Shown: positions 7,342-13,401 of the stretch, in pieces
How the letters are laid out: the number at the start of each line of letters is the position of its first letter
Numbering within the stretch: position 1 is the stretch's first letter
NCBI GenBank assembly: GCA_029550985.1
Contig: JAKPGH010000292.1
Location: 1-19,045, forward strand
Direction: 5' to 3'
Source: Bacillota bacterium
GTDB taxonomy: Bacteria; Bacillota; Clostridia; Oscillospirales; Ruminococcaceae
Length of the DNA: 19,045 bases
Program-made: the position numbers and the translations under genes
Notes under the pieces: generated by a model
The model's database searches: none
Told to the model about the DNA's origin: nothing
The model's input: only the letters and a program-made list of their open reading frames with translations

Positions 7342-7952
7342 TAATCCTCCCTACTTTCCTGCGGTTTCGACGGGTCAGTTTCCTTAATGACCACTGCGAT
7401 AAATTTGCAAGGTTGGCCGCCGATGGCAATCATGCCATGGCCAAAACGGGAATCGTAGTAGATGGCGTCTCCGGGTCCCAGTTCCTCCACGTGGTCTTCA
7501 ATTTGGACCCGAAGTCTGCCTTCGAGAATGTAATCGAATTCCTGCCCGGTATGGCGGGAGAGGGGAATGGGCTGTTGTTGGGCGTCTTCCTCGTAAGGGG
7601 CAGTGACCAGAAACGGCTCCGCCAACTTGTTTTTCATCCGGAACGCCAGGTGCTCGTAGTTGAGGTTTTTGCGGCGCTTAATGGGGAGCCCCTGGCCTTT
7701 GCGCACCACCGTATAGTAGCTCAGCTTCGGGGGAGTGCCGGTAATCAGCTCCACCATGTCAATGCCGAAGGCCGAGGCGCAGTGAAGTAGAAAGGTAAAG
7801 GAAAAATCTCGGTCTCCCTGTTCGTGGGCGAGGTACTCTTCTTCGGTGGTCTGGGTAATTCGAGCCATTTCCTCCACCGGTATTTCTAAAATTTCACGCA
7901 TGACACGAATTCGCATTGCAATTTCTGCCAGCCTGTCATTGAGGTTTTCCAT
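7341..7952 (-). CDS. XRE-family regulator with C-terminal cupin sensor domain
   Basis: This 203-residue protein has an N-terminal helix-turn-helix (about 8-65: IAMRIRVMREILEIPVEEMA, then TQTTEEEYLAHEQG). A cupin-2 beta-barrel follows (about 125-190: PLSRHTGQEFDYILEGRLRV, LGPGDAIYYDS, HGMIAIGG). HTH-cupin proteins usually bind a small ligand in the barrel and regulate the neighbouring catabolic or activation gene. Some act as metabolite-binding partners. ATG 7952 follows GGGGAGG by seven bases. Further upstream the frame is open into the T-box but without a ribosome binding site. It lies about 40 bases after the T-box terminator and is coupled by a one-base overlap to the acyl-CoA synthetase. 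Its ligand may therefore be the acid, the acyl-CoA or a product. Confidence 0.88.
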   Translation of the reverse strand: MENLNDRLAEIAMRIRVMREILEIPVEEMARITQTTEEEYLAHEQGDRDFSFTFLLHCASAFGIDMVELITGTPPKLSYYTVVRKGQGLPIKRRKNLNYEHLAFRMKNKLAEPFLVTAPYEEDAQQQPIPLSRHTGQEFDYILEGRLRVQIEDHVEELGPGDAIYYDSRFGHGMIAIGGQPCKFIAVVIKETDPSKPQESRED

Positions 7953-7993
7953 AGCAAGACCTCCCCGTAACGTAATTGATAGTAAACATAAAC

Positions 7994-8025
7994 AAAAAGA
8001 CCCGCCCCAAGATATGGGACGAGTC
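7994..8025 (-). terminator. T-box terminator
   Basis: On the minus strand GACTCGTCCC (8025-8016) pairs with GGGGCGGGTC (8008-7999), with two G-U pairs, and TTTTT follows at 7998-7994. The 5' arm region is shared with the antiterminator, as expected for T-box switching. Confidence 0.9.
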
Positions 8026-8294
8026 ATTACCCGCGTTACCACCCAAACTGCCGGTGTAAAATGGTACACCGACCACTCATTTACGGATTCCAACAAATCC
8101 TCGGCCTTTAACGCTGCCTTTGCGTAGGAGACTACTTGCGGCCTTACCATCCGCTTTCGGTCCTCAGCTCCAAGGTGATGCCTGTGATCCTTTCGTCACC
8201 GGTTTGCACCAACCACCGGCTCTCTGCAAACGAAATGTTGGACACAGCCGTCCTTGTCATCGCTTTTTGCAATATGTTCTTTAGATGTGATTTT
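7994..8294 (-). promoter_or_regulatory. T-box riboswitch leader, probable isoleucine (AUC) specifier
   Basis: Read on the minus strand, the leader has a Stem I base (GATGACAAGGA), GAGAG, and the distal GGTTGGTG loop closed by CCGGT/ACCGG. The specifier region is GGC-ATC-ACC-TTGGAG, with ATC at 8179-8177. The T-box core GGGTGGTAACGCGG (8044-8031) follows, then the terminator at 8025-7994. By comparison with known T-boxes the codon immediately before ACC-TTGGAG is the specifier, giving AUC (isoleucine). The UGGU bulge would pair with a tRNA ending ACCA, consistent with the A73 discriminator of tRNA-Ile. Uncharged tRNA-Ile should favour the antiterminator and read-through into the cupin/acyl-CoA synthetase genes. 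Confidence 0.9.
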
Positions 8295-8300
8295 AGGAAC

Positions 8301-8329
8301 AGTATATGGAAGCGGGGTTTAATTGTCAA
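8301..8329 (-). promoter_or_regulatory. Promoter of the T-box operon, inside the end of the HAD gene
   Basis: On the minus strand TTGACA (8329-8324), an exact 17-base spacer and TATACT (8306-8301) make a near-consensus promoter. The -35 box is formed by the last coding triplets of the HAD phosphatase gene (GTT GAC AAT TAA). The unit can therefore be transcribed both from this promoter and by read-through from 9456-9484. Confidence 0.88.
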
Positions 8330-8972
8330 CAAGAATCTTGCACAATTCATCAATTTTGTCAACAATTACCAATGCGCTGCTGTTAATTAGGGTTTCTTTT
8401 GAACGATATCCCCAAGAAACTCCAATGGTGTCCACGCCGGCGTTTCGTCCGGTCTGAATGTCCGTCTCGCTGTCCCCTATGTAAACGCAATCCTGCTTAT
8501 CCAATTGGAAGTGTTGCAATACTTCATAAACAGCGGTGGGGTCGGGTTTGAGGGGAATGCCCTCTCGGGCGCCCAGCACCAAATCCACCAATCCGGGAAG
8601 CTGCAGCTGAACCATAAAGGTGGAAAACCGGTGCGGTTTGTTGGAGAGCACTGCCACCTTCATGCCCTTTTGCCGAATGGTTTGCAGCATTTCGGGAATG
8701 CCGGGGTAGGGGCGGGTGTTGTCGTTGGCGTGGATATTGTAATACTGCTGAAACACCGTCTGTACCCGCAGAAGCGTATCTTCATCCCGGTACTCCTCGG
8801 GCAGGCAGTTGGTCAAAAGATTGACTAAACCGTTGCCCACCAGCCTCTGATATTCTTCCACGCTGTAGCCGGGGAATCCATAGGCGTCCAGCGCGTAGTT
8901 GTAGGCATGGGCCAAATCGGTAATGGTGTTGAGCAGAGTGCCGTCTAAATCAAAAATCGCCAATTGTTTCAA
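8319..8972 (-). CDS. HAD-superfamily phosphatase, phosphoglycolate phosphatase-like
   Basis: This 217-residue HAD subfamily I hydrolase has motif I FDLDGTLLNT (7-16, nucleophile D8, acid D10) and an alpha-helical cap (about 17-85). Motif II is in VLSNKP, motif III is the lysine in PLKPDP, and motif IV is YIGDSETDI. These are the features of Gph/PpaX-type phosphatases that dephosphorylate phosphoglycolate, pyrophosphate or similar small substrates; the substrate here is unknown. The start is TTG 8972, directly after the TAA of the upstream membrane-protein gene and seven bases after GGGAGG, so the two genes are translationally coupled. Its last codons contain the -35 box of the T-box promoter. 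Confidence 0.88.
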   Translation of the reverse strand: MKQLAIFDLDGTLLNTITDLAHAYNYALDAYGFPGYSVEEYQRLVGNGLVNLLTNCLPEEYRDEDTLLRVQTVFQQYYNIHANDNTRPYPGIPEMLQTIRQKGMKVAVLSNKPHRFSTFMVQLQLPGLVDLVLGAREGIPLKPDPTAVYEVLQHFQLDKQDCVYIGDSETDIQTGRNAGVDTIGVSWGYRSKETLINSSALVIVDKIDELCKILVDN

Positions 8973-9359
8973 TTATAGGCCTCCCACGGTGATGAATCTG
9001 GAACGGCGGTGCTTAATGCACAGGTAAACCACCACGCAGTTGATAAGAATATCCAAAAAGGTGCCCACCGCAAAGGTTTCCGCCAGCGTGACTTTGACCG
9101 GCAGGGTGACGGCCACATAAATCAGGTTAAAGAGGGTGGTGAAAATCTGAATGATGTAATAGGCCATCAGCTGGCTGAGCCGCACGGAGCTGACAAACCG
9201 CTTCACCACCAGGACGATGCCGTACAAAATCATAGCGGAGGTGACGATAAACACAATTCCCGGCAGGCAGGAATCGGTGGCAACCAGCAAATAAATCACA
9301 TCCACCAGTCGGAGGGAGGTGGAGATCAGCAGCAGGTAATACAGCACGGACTTTAGCAA
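8973..9359 (-). CDS. Small integral membrane protein, function unknown
   Basis: The predicted product is 128 residues with about four hydrophobic segments (roughly 4-28, 33-53, 66-92 and 96-117) and a basic C-terminal tail (KHRRSRF). No family is recognised. The start is taken as TTG 9359 because AAGGGGGG lies four to nine bases upstream on the minus strand. The frame continues open to 9632, but that part crosses the promoter at 9456-9484 and cannot be translated from it. It is the first gene of a two-gene unit with the HAD phosphatase, with stop and start abutting. Divergent transcription from the GntR-ABC operon may or may not be meaningful. Confidence 0.7.
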   Translation of the reverse strand: MLKSVLYYLLLISTSLRLVDVIYLLVATDSCLPGIVFIVTSAMILYGIVLVVKRFVSSVRLSQLMAYYIIQIFTTLFNLIYVAVTLPVKVTLAETFAVGTFLDILINCVVVYLCIKHRRSRFITVGGL

Positions 9360-9455
9360 TATAATCCCCCCTTGGGCAAAGACTTGCTGTTTGAAAAGGC
9401 AATATATCCCACAAATTGCTTTACTTTGTTGAGAGATTGCCAAGCCTGTTTGGTT

Positions 9456-9484
9456 ATTATAGCATAATCTTCTCCAAATGCCAA
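9456..9484 (-). promoter_or_regulatory. Promoter of the membrane protein-HAD unit
   Basis: On the minus strand TTGGCA (9484-9479), a 17-base spacer and TATAAT (9461-9456). The predicted leader is about 90 bases before TTG 9359. It lies back to back with the plus-strand promoter at 9527-9555. Confidence 0.8.
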
Positions 9485-9526
9485 GAAAAGCAATTGTAAA
9501 CAGATTGGAAGTATTTGATCTCCACC

Positions 9527-9555
9527 TTGACAGAACAGATGGTGCGTTGTATACT
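9527..9555 (+). promoter_or_regulatory. Promoter of the GntR-ABC operon
   Basis: TTGACA (9527-9532), 17 bases, TATACT (9550-9555): an almost consensus promoter. The -10 box forms the left arm of an inverted repeat (9550-9581), so a bound regulator would directly exclude RNA polymerase. Confidence 0.88.
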
Positions 9556-9581
9556 GTATAACATAATAACATAACAGTATA
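9550..9581. promoter_or_regulatory. Candidate autoregulatory operator for the GntR protein
   Basis: TATACTGT (9550-9557) and ACAGTATA (9574-9581) are an exact inverted repeat separated by 16 bases. Between them sits the direct repeat ATAACAT-A-ATAACAT (9558-9572). YtrA-subfamily GntR repressors commonly bind long-spaced palindromes overlapping their own promoter, which fits this arrangement. Confidence 0.68.
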
Positions 9582-9618
9582 TACACACATGACAGTACCC
9601 GACAGATAGGAGGATAAG

Positions 9619-9993
9619 GTGAAAATCATCATATCAAATTCATCGCCTCTGCCTATTTACGAGCAGATTAAGCAGCAAGTGAAGGCTGCCATTCTTTCGG
9701 GAGAGCTGAAGGAAAACGAACCACTGCCCAGTTTGCGCGAGCTGGCCAAAGATTTAAAAATCAGCGTGCTGACCACCATGCGGGCTTACAATGAACTGGA
9801 GCAGGAGGGGTTTGTCACCAGTATTCAGGGCAAGGGCTATTACGTAATGCCCAGAGGCAGCCAACTGATGCAGGAGCAGTTTCTGCGGGAGGTTGAGCGA
9901 GCGTTGGAGGAAGCGGTTAAGGCTGCCGCCATGGCAAATATCAGCGGCGAGCAGCTGATGGAAATGCTCAAGCTGCTGTTGGAGGTGGAATAA
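9619..9993 (+). CDS. GntR-family (YtrA subfamily) transcriptional regulator
   Basis: This 124-residue regulator has the GntR winged helix (about 12-76: PIYEQIKQQVKAAILSGEL, PSLRELAKDLKISVLTTMRAYNELEQEGFV, GKGYYV) and only a short helical tail for dimerisation. That is the layout of the YtrA subgroup, which typically represses an adjacent ABC transporter operon until an inducer such as a cell-wall antibiotic relieves it. Translation starts at GTG 9619 behind AGGAGG. The gene is first in the operon, with the ATPase start two bases after its stop. The operator at 9550-9581 suggests autorepression. The inducer is unknown. Confidence 0.93.
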   Translation: MKIIISNSSPLPIYEQIKQQVKAAILSGELKENEPLPSLRELAKDLKISVLTTMRAYNELEQEGFVTSIQGKGYYVMPRGSQLMQEQFLREVERALEEAVKAAAMANISGEQLMEMLKLLLEVE

Positions 9994-9995
9994 AA

Positions 9996-10859
9996 ATGTC
10001 GAATGTCGTGTTGGATGTCCGGGCTGTGAGCAAAAACTATGGCAGCTTTGCGCTGCGGGATGTGAGCTTTTCCATCCCCAAGGGATATATCATGGGTTTG
10101 ATTGGCCCCAATGGGGCTGGGAAAACCACCCTGATTCATTTAATTCTCAATCTGCTGCGCCGGGATAGCGGCGAGATTCAGGTCTTTGGCTTGGACAACA
10201 TCGCCGACGACTCCGCCATCAAACAGCAGGTGGGAGTGGTTTTTGATTCCGTTCCCTATGTGGAGGATTGGAAGGTAAAAGATGTGGGCAAAGCCATGTC
10301 CCTGTTCTACGACGGATGGAATCAGTCGCGGTTTTTGGAGCTGGCGGAGAAATTTCATTTGGATATGGGGAAAAAGGTGAAGGAGCTTTCCCGCGGGATG
10401 CAGACCAAGCTGATGTTGGCCTGCGCCTTGGCTCATGAGGCCAAGCTGCTGATTCTGGACGAACCCACCAGCGGCATGGACCCGGTGGCCCGAGACGAGC
10501 TGATGGATATGCTGCGCCAGTACATTGCCGACGGCGAAAAAAGCGTGCTGTTTTCCACCCACATTACCAGCGATTTGGAGCGGGCGGCGGATTTCATCAC
10601 CTACATTCGTAACGGGCAGCTTTTCTTTACTGGCCCCACCGATGAATTTTTGGACGAATGGCGGCTCCTCAAGGGAGGGCGGAACGATCTGACCAACGAG
10701 CTCAGAGAGAAAATCGTGGGCTTGCGGGAACATCATGCCGGCTTTGACGGTCTTGTAAAGGCAAAGAACTTTCCAGTCCCTCCCGACGGTTGTGTGCTGG
10801 ACCAAGCATCCATTGAAGACATTATGCTGTATACCGCAAAGGAGGCGATGCCCTCATGA
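9996..10859 (+). CDS. ABC transporter ATP-binding protein
   Basis: This 287-residue nucleotide-binding protein has Walker A GPNGAGKTT (37-45), a signature of LSRGMQ in place of LSGGQ, Walker B LLILDEPTSGMDP and the H-loop STHITSDLE. The C-terminal extension after about residue 215 is typical of ABC-2 exporters related to the bacitracin/YtrB and sodium-export groups. It pairs with the permease encoded next, whose start overlaps its stop by four bases. A GGAGG ten bases before ATG 9996, inside the end of the GntR gene, couples translation. A role in exporting or sensing an envelope-active compound is an inference from the YtrA-type regulator. Confidence 0.93.
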   Translation: MSNVVLDVRAVSKNYGSFALRDVSFSIPKGYIMGLIGPNGAGKTTLIHLILNLLRRDSGEIQVFGLDNIADDSAIKQQVGVVFDSVPYVEDWKVKDVGKAMSLFYDGWNQSRFLELAEKFHLDMGKKVKELSRGMQTKLMLACALAHEAKLLILDEPTSGMDPVARDELMDMLRQYIADGEKSVLFSTHITSDLERAADFITYIRNGQLFFTGPTDEFLDEWRLLKGGRNDLTNELREKIVGLREHHAGFDGLVKAKNFPVPPDGCVLDQASIEDIMLYTAKEAMPS

Positions 10860-11527
10860 CAGGCGCTGTGAAGATGTTCCGGCTGGACCTTTTAAGCATG
10901 CAGGTTTATTTTAAGTCTTACTTGGTATTTTTCCTATACCCTCTATTGTTTGCCTGGTGGGAGCCCGTCGGAATGGCTGTGATGGCGGGGATGATGCTCG
11001 CCATGCTGGGGGGTTCCATCTTCTCGGTGCAGGAAAAAAACAAACTGGAAAGGCTGTATGGAATGCTCAGCATTTCGGACAGCAGCCTGGTGGCGGGGCG
11101 TTATCTCTTTCTCCTTGCCAACTGCCTTGCCATTCAACTGGTCATACTGCCCCTGCACTTTGCGGTTTCCCGACTCATCGGAAAAACGCCCGGCGGCAGC
11201 GAACTGCTGTTTGCCATGGGGTTGAGCTACTTTTTGTTTTGGCTTCAGTGCTCGTACCAAATTCCGCTGTTTATCAAATTTGGCTACACCAAAATGCGGA
11301 TTTGGACCGCGGCGCCGGTTGTCCTATTTGCCCTTGCTTGGGTATTGGCTACCTCTGTTCTGGGGGATGCCGTAATGGCGCGGGGTACGCATTTGGAGAA
11401 GGCTATTTATCATGTGTACATTAACCCTTTCCAACCAACTTTAGTGCTGTTTGCACTGGGGACGATTCTAGGAGCAGTGAGTTATCTTGTCTCCATTGGA
11501 GCTTACAGGTCCACCAAGAAAAGGTAA
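10856..11527 (+). CDS. ABC-2 type permease
   Basis: A 223-residue membrane protein with about six hydrophobic helices (near 22-35, 37-55, 80-103, 113-130, 144-165 and 193-214). The loop after the second helix contains EKNKLERLYGMLSISDSSLVAGRYLF, matching the pattern of ABC2_membrane_5-type permeases in which a short-proteins-versus-RY motif precedes helix three. It overlaps the ATPase gene by four bases (ATGA), so the two are expressed together as half-transporters. The substrate cannot be inferred. It ends 75 bases before the terminator stem at 11603-11624. Confidence 0.88.
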   Translation: MTGAVKMFRLDLLSMQVYFKSYLVFFLYPLLFAWWEPVGMAVMAGMMLAMLGGSIFSVQEKNKLERLYGMLSISDSSLVAGRYLFLLANCLAIQLVILPLHFAVSRLIGKTPGGSELLFAMGLSYFLFWLQCSYQIPLFIKFGYTKMRIWTAAPVVLFALAWVLATSVLGDAVMARGTHLEKAIYHVYINPFQPTLVLFALGTILGAVSYLVSIGAYRSTKKR

Positions 11528-11543
11528 ACTGTATTCACCCCGA

Positions 11544-11572
11544 TTGACTCGGCATTTCGGTTGTGCTATCCT
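11544..11572 (+). promoter_or_regulatory. Candidate promoter for gatCAB, upstream of a terminator
   Basis: TTGACT (11544-11549), 17 bases, TATCCT (11567-11572). A start near 11579 would place the terminator hairpin at 11603-11631 inside the leader of gatC. No better promoter was found between that hairpin and gatC at 11660. This leaves read-through, or an unrecognised promoter, to express the operon. Confidence 0.5.
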
Positions 11573-11596
11573 TAAGTTTACAATCCTGGTATCAAA

Positions 11597-11631
11597 AAAT
11601 GTCCCTGTGCTGATCGGCACGGGGCGTTTTT
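11597..11631 (+). terminator. Intrinsic terminator between the ABC operon and gatCAB
   Basis: CCCTGTGC (11603-11610) pairs with GCACGGGG (11617-11624) around TGATCG, and TTTTT follows at 11627-11631. It ends the ABC operon. Given the promoter at 11544-11572, it may also act as an attenuator in the gatC leader. Confidence 0.8.
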
Positions 11632-11659
11632 GTAGGATGTTTGCGAAGGAGAGACTAGA

Positions 11660-11947
11660 ATGAAGATAGAAGATGCGCTGTTGGAGCGCTTGCAGGAATA
11701 TTCACGCATTCGGTTGTCCCCACTGGAACGGGAAACTTTTCTGGCAGAAGTTGGACCTATTCTGCTGGAAATGGATAAGCTTTTGAGCCAAAAGACAGAT
11801 GGGGTTCGGCGAATGGGCAGCCCTCGGGTTTGCTTCAACGTCTTTCGGGAGGATGTGGTGGAACCTTCTACCGCCAACAACGCCATTTTGGAGGAAGCTC
11901 CTGCCCGGCAAGGCAGGTACATTCGGGTTCCAAAGGCGGTGGAATAG
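11660..11947 (+). CDS. gatC: Aspartyl/glutamyl-tRNA amidotransferase subunit C
   Basis: This 95-residue small subunit of GatCAB wraps around GatA and GatB and stabilises the heterotrimer. The family pattern is present: LERLQEYSRIRLSPLERETFLAEVGPILLEMDKL in the N-terminal helices, then VFREDVVEPS, and LEEAPARQGRYIRVPKAVE at the end. Length is normal. ATG 11660 follows GAAGGAGA. The stop is eleven bases before the gatA start, and a GGAGG overlaps this junction. It is first in a gatC-gatA-gatB operon, the usual order in Firmicutes. Confidence 0.93.
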   Translation: MKIEDALLERLQEYSRIRLSPLERETFLAEVGPILLEMDKLLSQKTDGVRRMGSPRVCFNVFREDVVEPSTANNAILEEAPARQGRYIRVPKAVE

Positions 11948-11958
11948 GAGGGCATGCC

Positions 11959-13401
11959 ATGAAAAACCTGGAGAGCCTCACCGCTCTGGAATTGGGAGAG
12001 CTGATACGCCGCCGCGCCGTCAGCTGTGAGGAAGCGGTCCGCCATTGTTTGGAAGTGATGGAACGCCGGGAGCCGCGGATTTCCGCTTTCCTGGAGATTT
12101 CAAGGGAAAAGGCTTTGTCGGATGCGAAAGAAGTGCAAAAGCGGGTGGACGCCGATGACCCGACCCTCTCCCCGCTGGCGGGGGTTCCGATGGCGCTTTC
12201 GGACAGCATCTGTGTTCGTGGCATGAGAACCACCGGTGGCTCCCGCATGCTGCAGGATTTTCATCCTCCCTATTCCGCCACCGTGTGGGAGCGGCTGGAG
12301 GCCGGGGGAGCGGTGCTGCTAGGCAAAACCGCTTTGGATGAATTTGGCATGGGCGTCGGCGGTGAAACCTGTGCTTTTGGACCAGCCCTTCACGTTTGGA
12401 ATAACCGATGGACATCAGAGGGCGGCGCTGCCGCCGTAGCCGGAGGAGAAGCTTTCTACGCTTTGGGCAGCGACGGCACAGGGGTTTTGCGCCGTTCCGC
12501 CGCGCTGGCGGGCGTCAGCAGCCTTCGGCCCACGTGGGGCACTGTTTCCCGCTATGGAGTGGTGTCCGGCACCTCATCCCTCGAACAGGTGGGAGTGGCG
12601 GGCAGAACTATTTTGGACTGCGCTCAAGTGCTGGCGTTAATTCGGGGCAGGGACCAGCGGGACTCCACCACAAGCCGGGTGGAGTTTGCAGACGAGCGCT
12701 CTTCCGTGCAGGGGATGAAAATTGGCTTGCCCGATTTTTTCTTTCGCCAGGAGATGGACCCCTGCATCAAGGAAACGGTTTTGGCCGCCGCCAAACAGTT
12801 GGAAGGGTTGGGCGCCGTTTTATTCCCGGTGGAGCTTCCCTTAGCCGACTTGATTCTGCCCACCTGTTTTGCCATCGCCTGCGGAGAGGCAAGCTCCAAC
12901 CTTGCTCGTTATGACGGTATTCGATACGGCTACAGCGCCGACGATGTAGAAAATTTACAGGAGTTGTACATTGCATCCCGCAGCCGGGCGTTGGGAAGCC
13001 AGCTGAAGAAGCTGATCTTGCTGGGCAACCTGTTCCTTTCTCAAAAAGAGAACTATTACAGTAAGGCGTTGCAGGTTCGAGAGCTGGTTGTCCAGAGAAT
13101 AGATCAGCTGTTTGACCGATGCGATATGATACTGTCTCCCGTGGTGCCCAATATTTCTTCTTCAATGGAGGAGAAGCACAACCCGCTCTTGGAGTGTTAC
13201 CAACAGAGTATTTTTACCGCCCTTGCCAATTTGGCGGGGCTGCCTGCGGTAACCGTTCCCTGTGGCTTTCACAGCAAGGGCTTTCCCATCAGCTTTCAGT
13301 TGGTCGGCAAACCCTATGGCGAAGGAAAGCTGATAACGGTGGCTGACGCCTATCAGAAAACCGCCGGATTTTCAAAAACATCGGGGGAGGTGGAAGCTTG
13401 A
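11959..13401 (+). CDS. gatA: GatA-like amidase subunit with the catalytic triad replaced
   Basis: A 480-residue protein colinear with GatA, which normally hydrolyses glutamine and feeds ammonia to GatB. The fold, length and C-terminal blocks (SSNLARYDGIRYGYSADD, NLAGLPAVTVPCGF) are kept. Amidase-signature residues are not. The GxPxxxKD lysine is S81 (GVPMALSDSI), the GGSSGGS cis-serine region reads WTSEGGAAAV (T152) after a four-residue deletion, and the GSDTGGSIRQP nucleophile position is V176 (GSDGTGVLRRSA). The frame is undisturbed, so this is not a decaying gene in the usual sense. ATG 11959 sits behind GGAGG. Upstream the frame is open but overlaps gatC. The stop overlaps the TTG start of gatB. 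Glutaminase activity is predicted to be lost; the remaining role may be structural. Confidence 0.92.
   Translation: MKNLESLTALELGELIRRRAVSCEEAVRHCLEVMERREPRISAFLEISREKALSDAKEVQKRVDADDPTLSPLAGVPMALSDSICVRGMRTTGGSRMLQDFHPPYSATVWERLEAGGAVLLGKTALDEFGMGVGGETCAFGPALHVWNNRWTSEGGAAAVAGGEAFYALGSDGTGVLRRSAALAGVSSLRPTWGTVSRYGVVSGTSSLEQVGVAGRTILDCAQVLALIRGRDQRDSTTSRVEFADERSSVQGMKIGLPDFFFRQEMDPCIKETVLAAAKQLEGLGAVLFPVELPLADLILPTCFAIACGEASSNLARYDGIRYGYSADDVENLQELYIASRSRALGSQLKKLILLGNLFLSQKENYYSKALQVRELVVQRIDQLFDRCDMILSPVVPNISSSMEEKHNPLLECYQQSIFTALANLAGLPAVTVPCGFHSKGFPISFQLVGKPYGEGKLITVADAYQKTAGFSKTSGEVEA

Noticed and set aside
5632..7344. A 570-codon open frame on the plus strand opposite the acyl-CoA synthetase
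   Set aside because: The minus-strand protein has every ANL-superfamily motif. The antisense frame has none and arises from GC-biased third positions.
7953..8150. N-terminal extension of the XRE-cupin protein into the leader
   Set aside because: That stretch is the T-box antiterminator and terminator. ATG 7952 has a strong ribosome binding site and a normal family N-terminus.
9360..9632. N-terminal extension of the small membrane protein
   Set aside because: It crosses the TTGGCA/TATAAT promoter and the GntR operator; translation must begin downstream of these.
11959..13401. gatA as a pseudogene
   Set aside because: There is no stop or frameshift over 480 codons, spacing to gatC and gatB is intact, and most of the fold blocks are conserved. 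Replacement of the triad is therefore recorded as a functional change instead.
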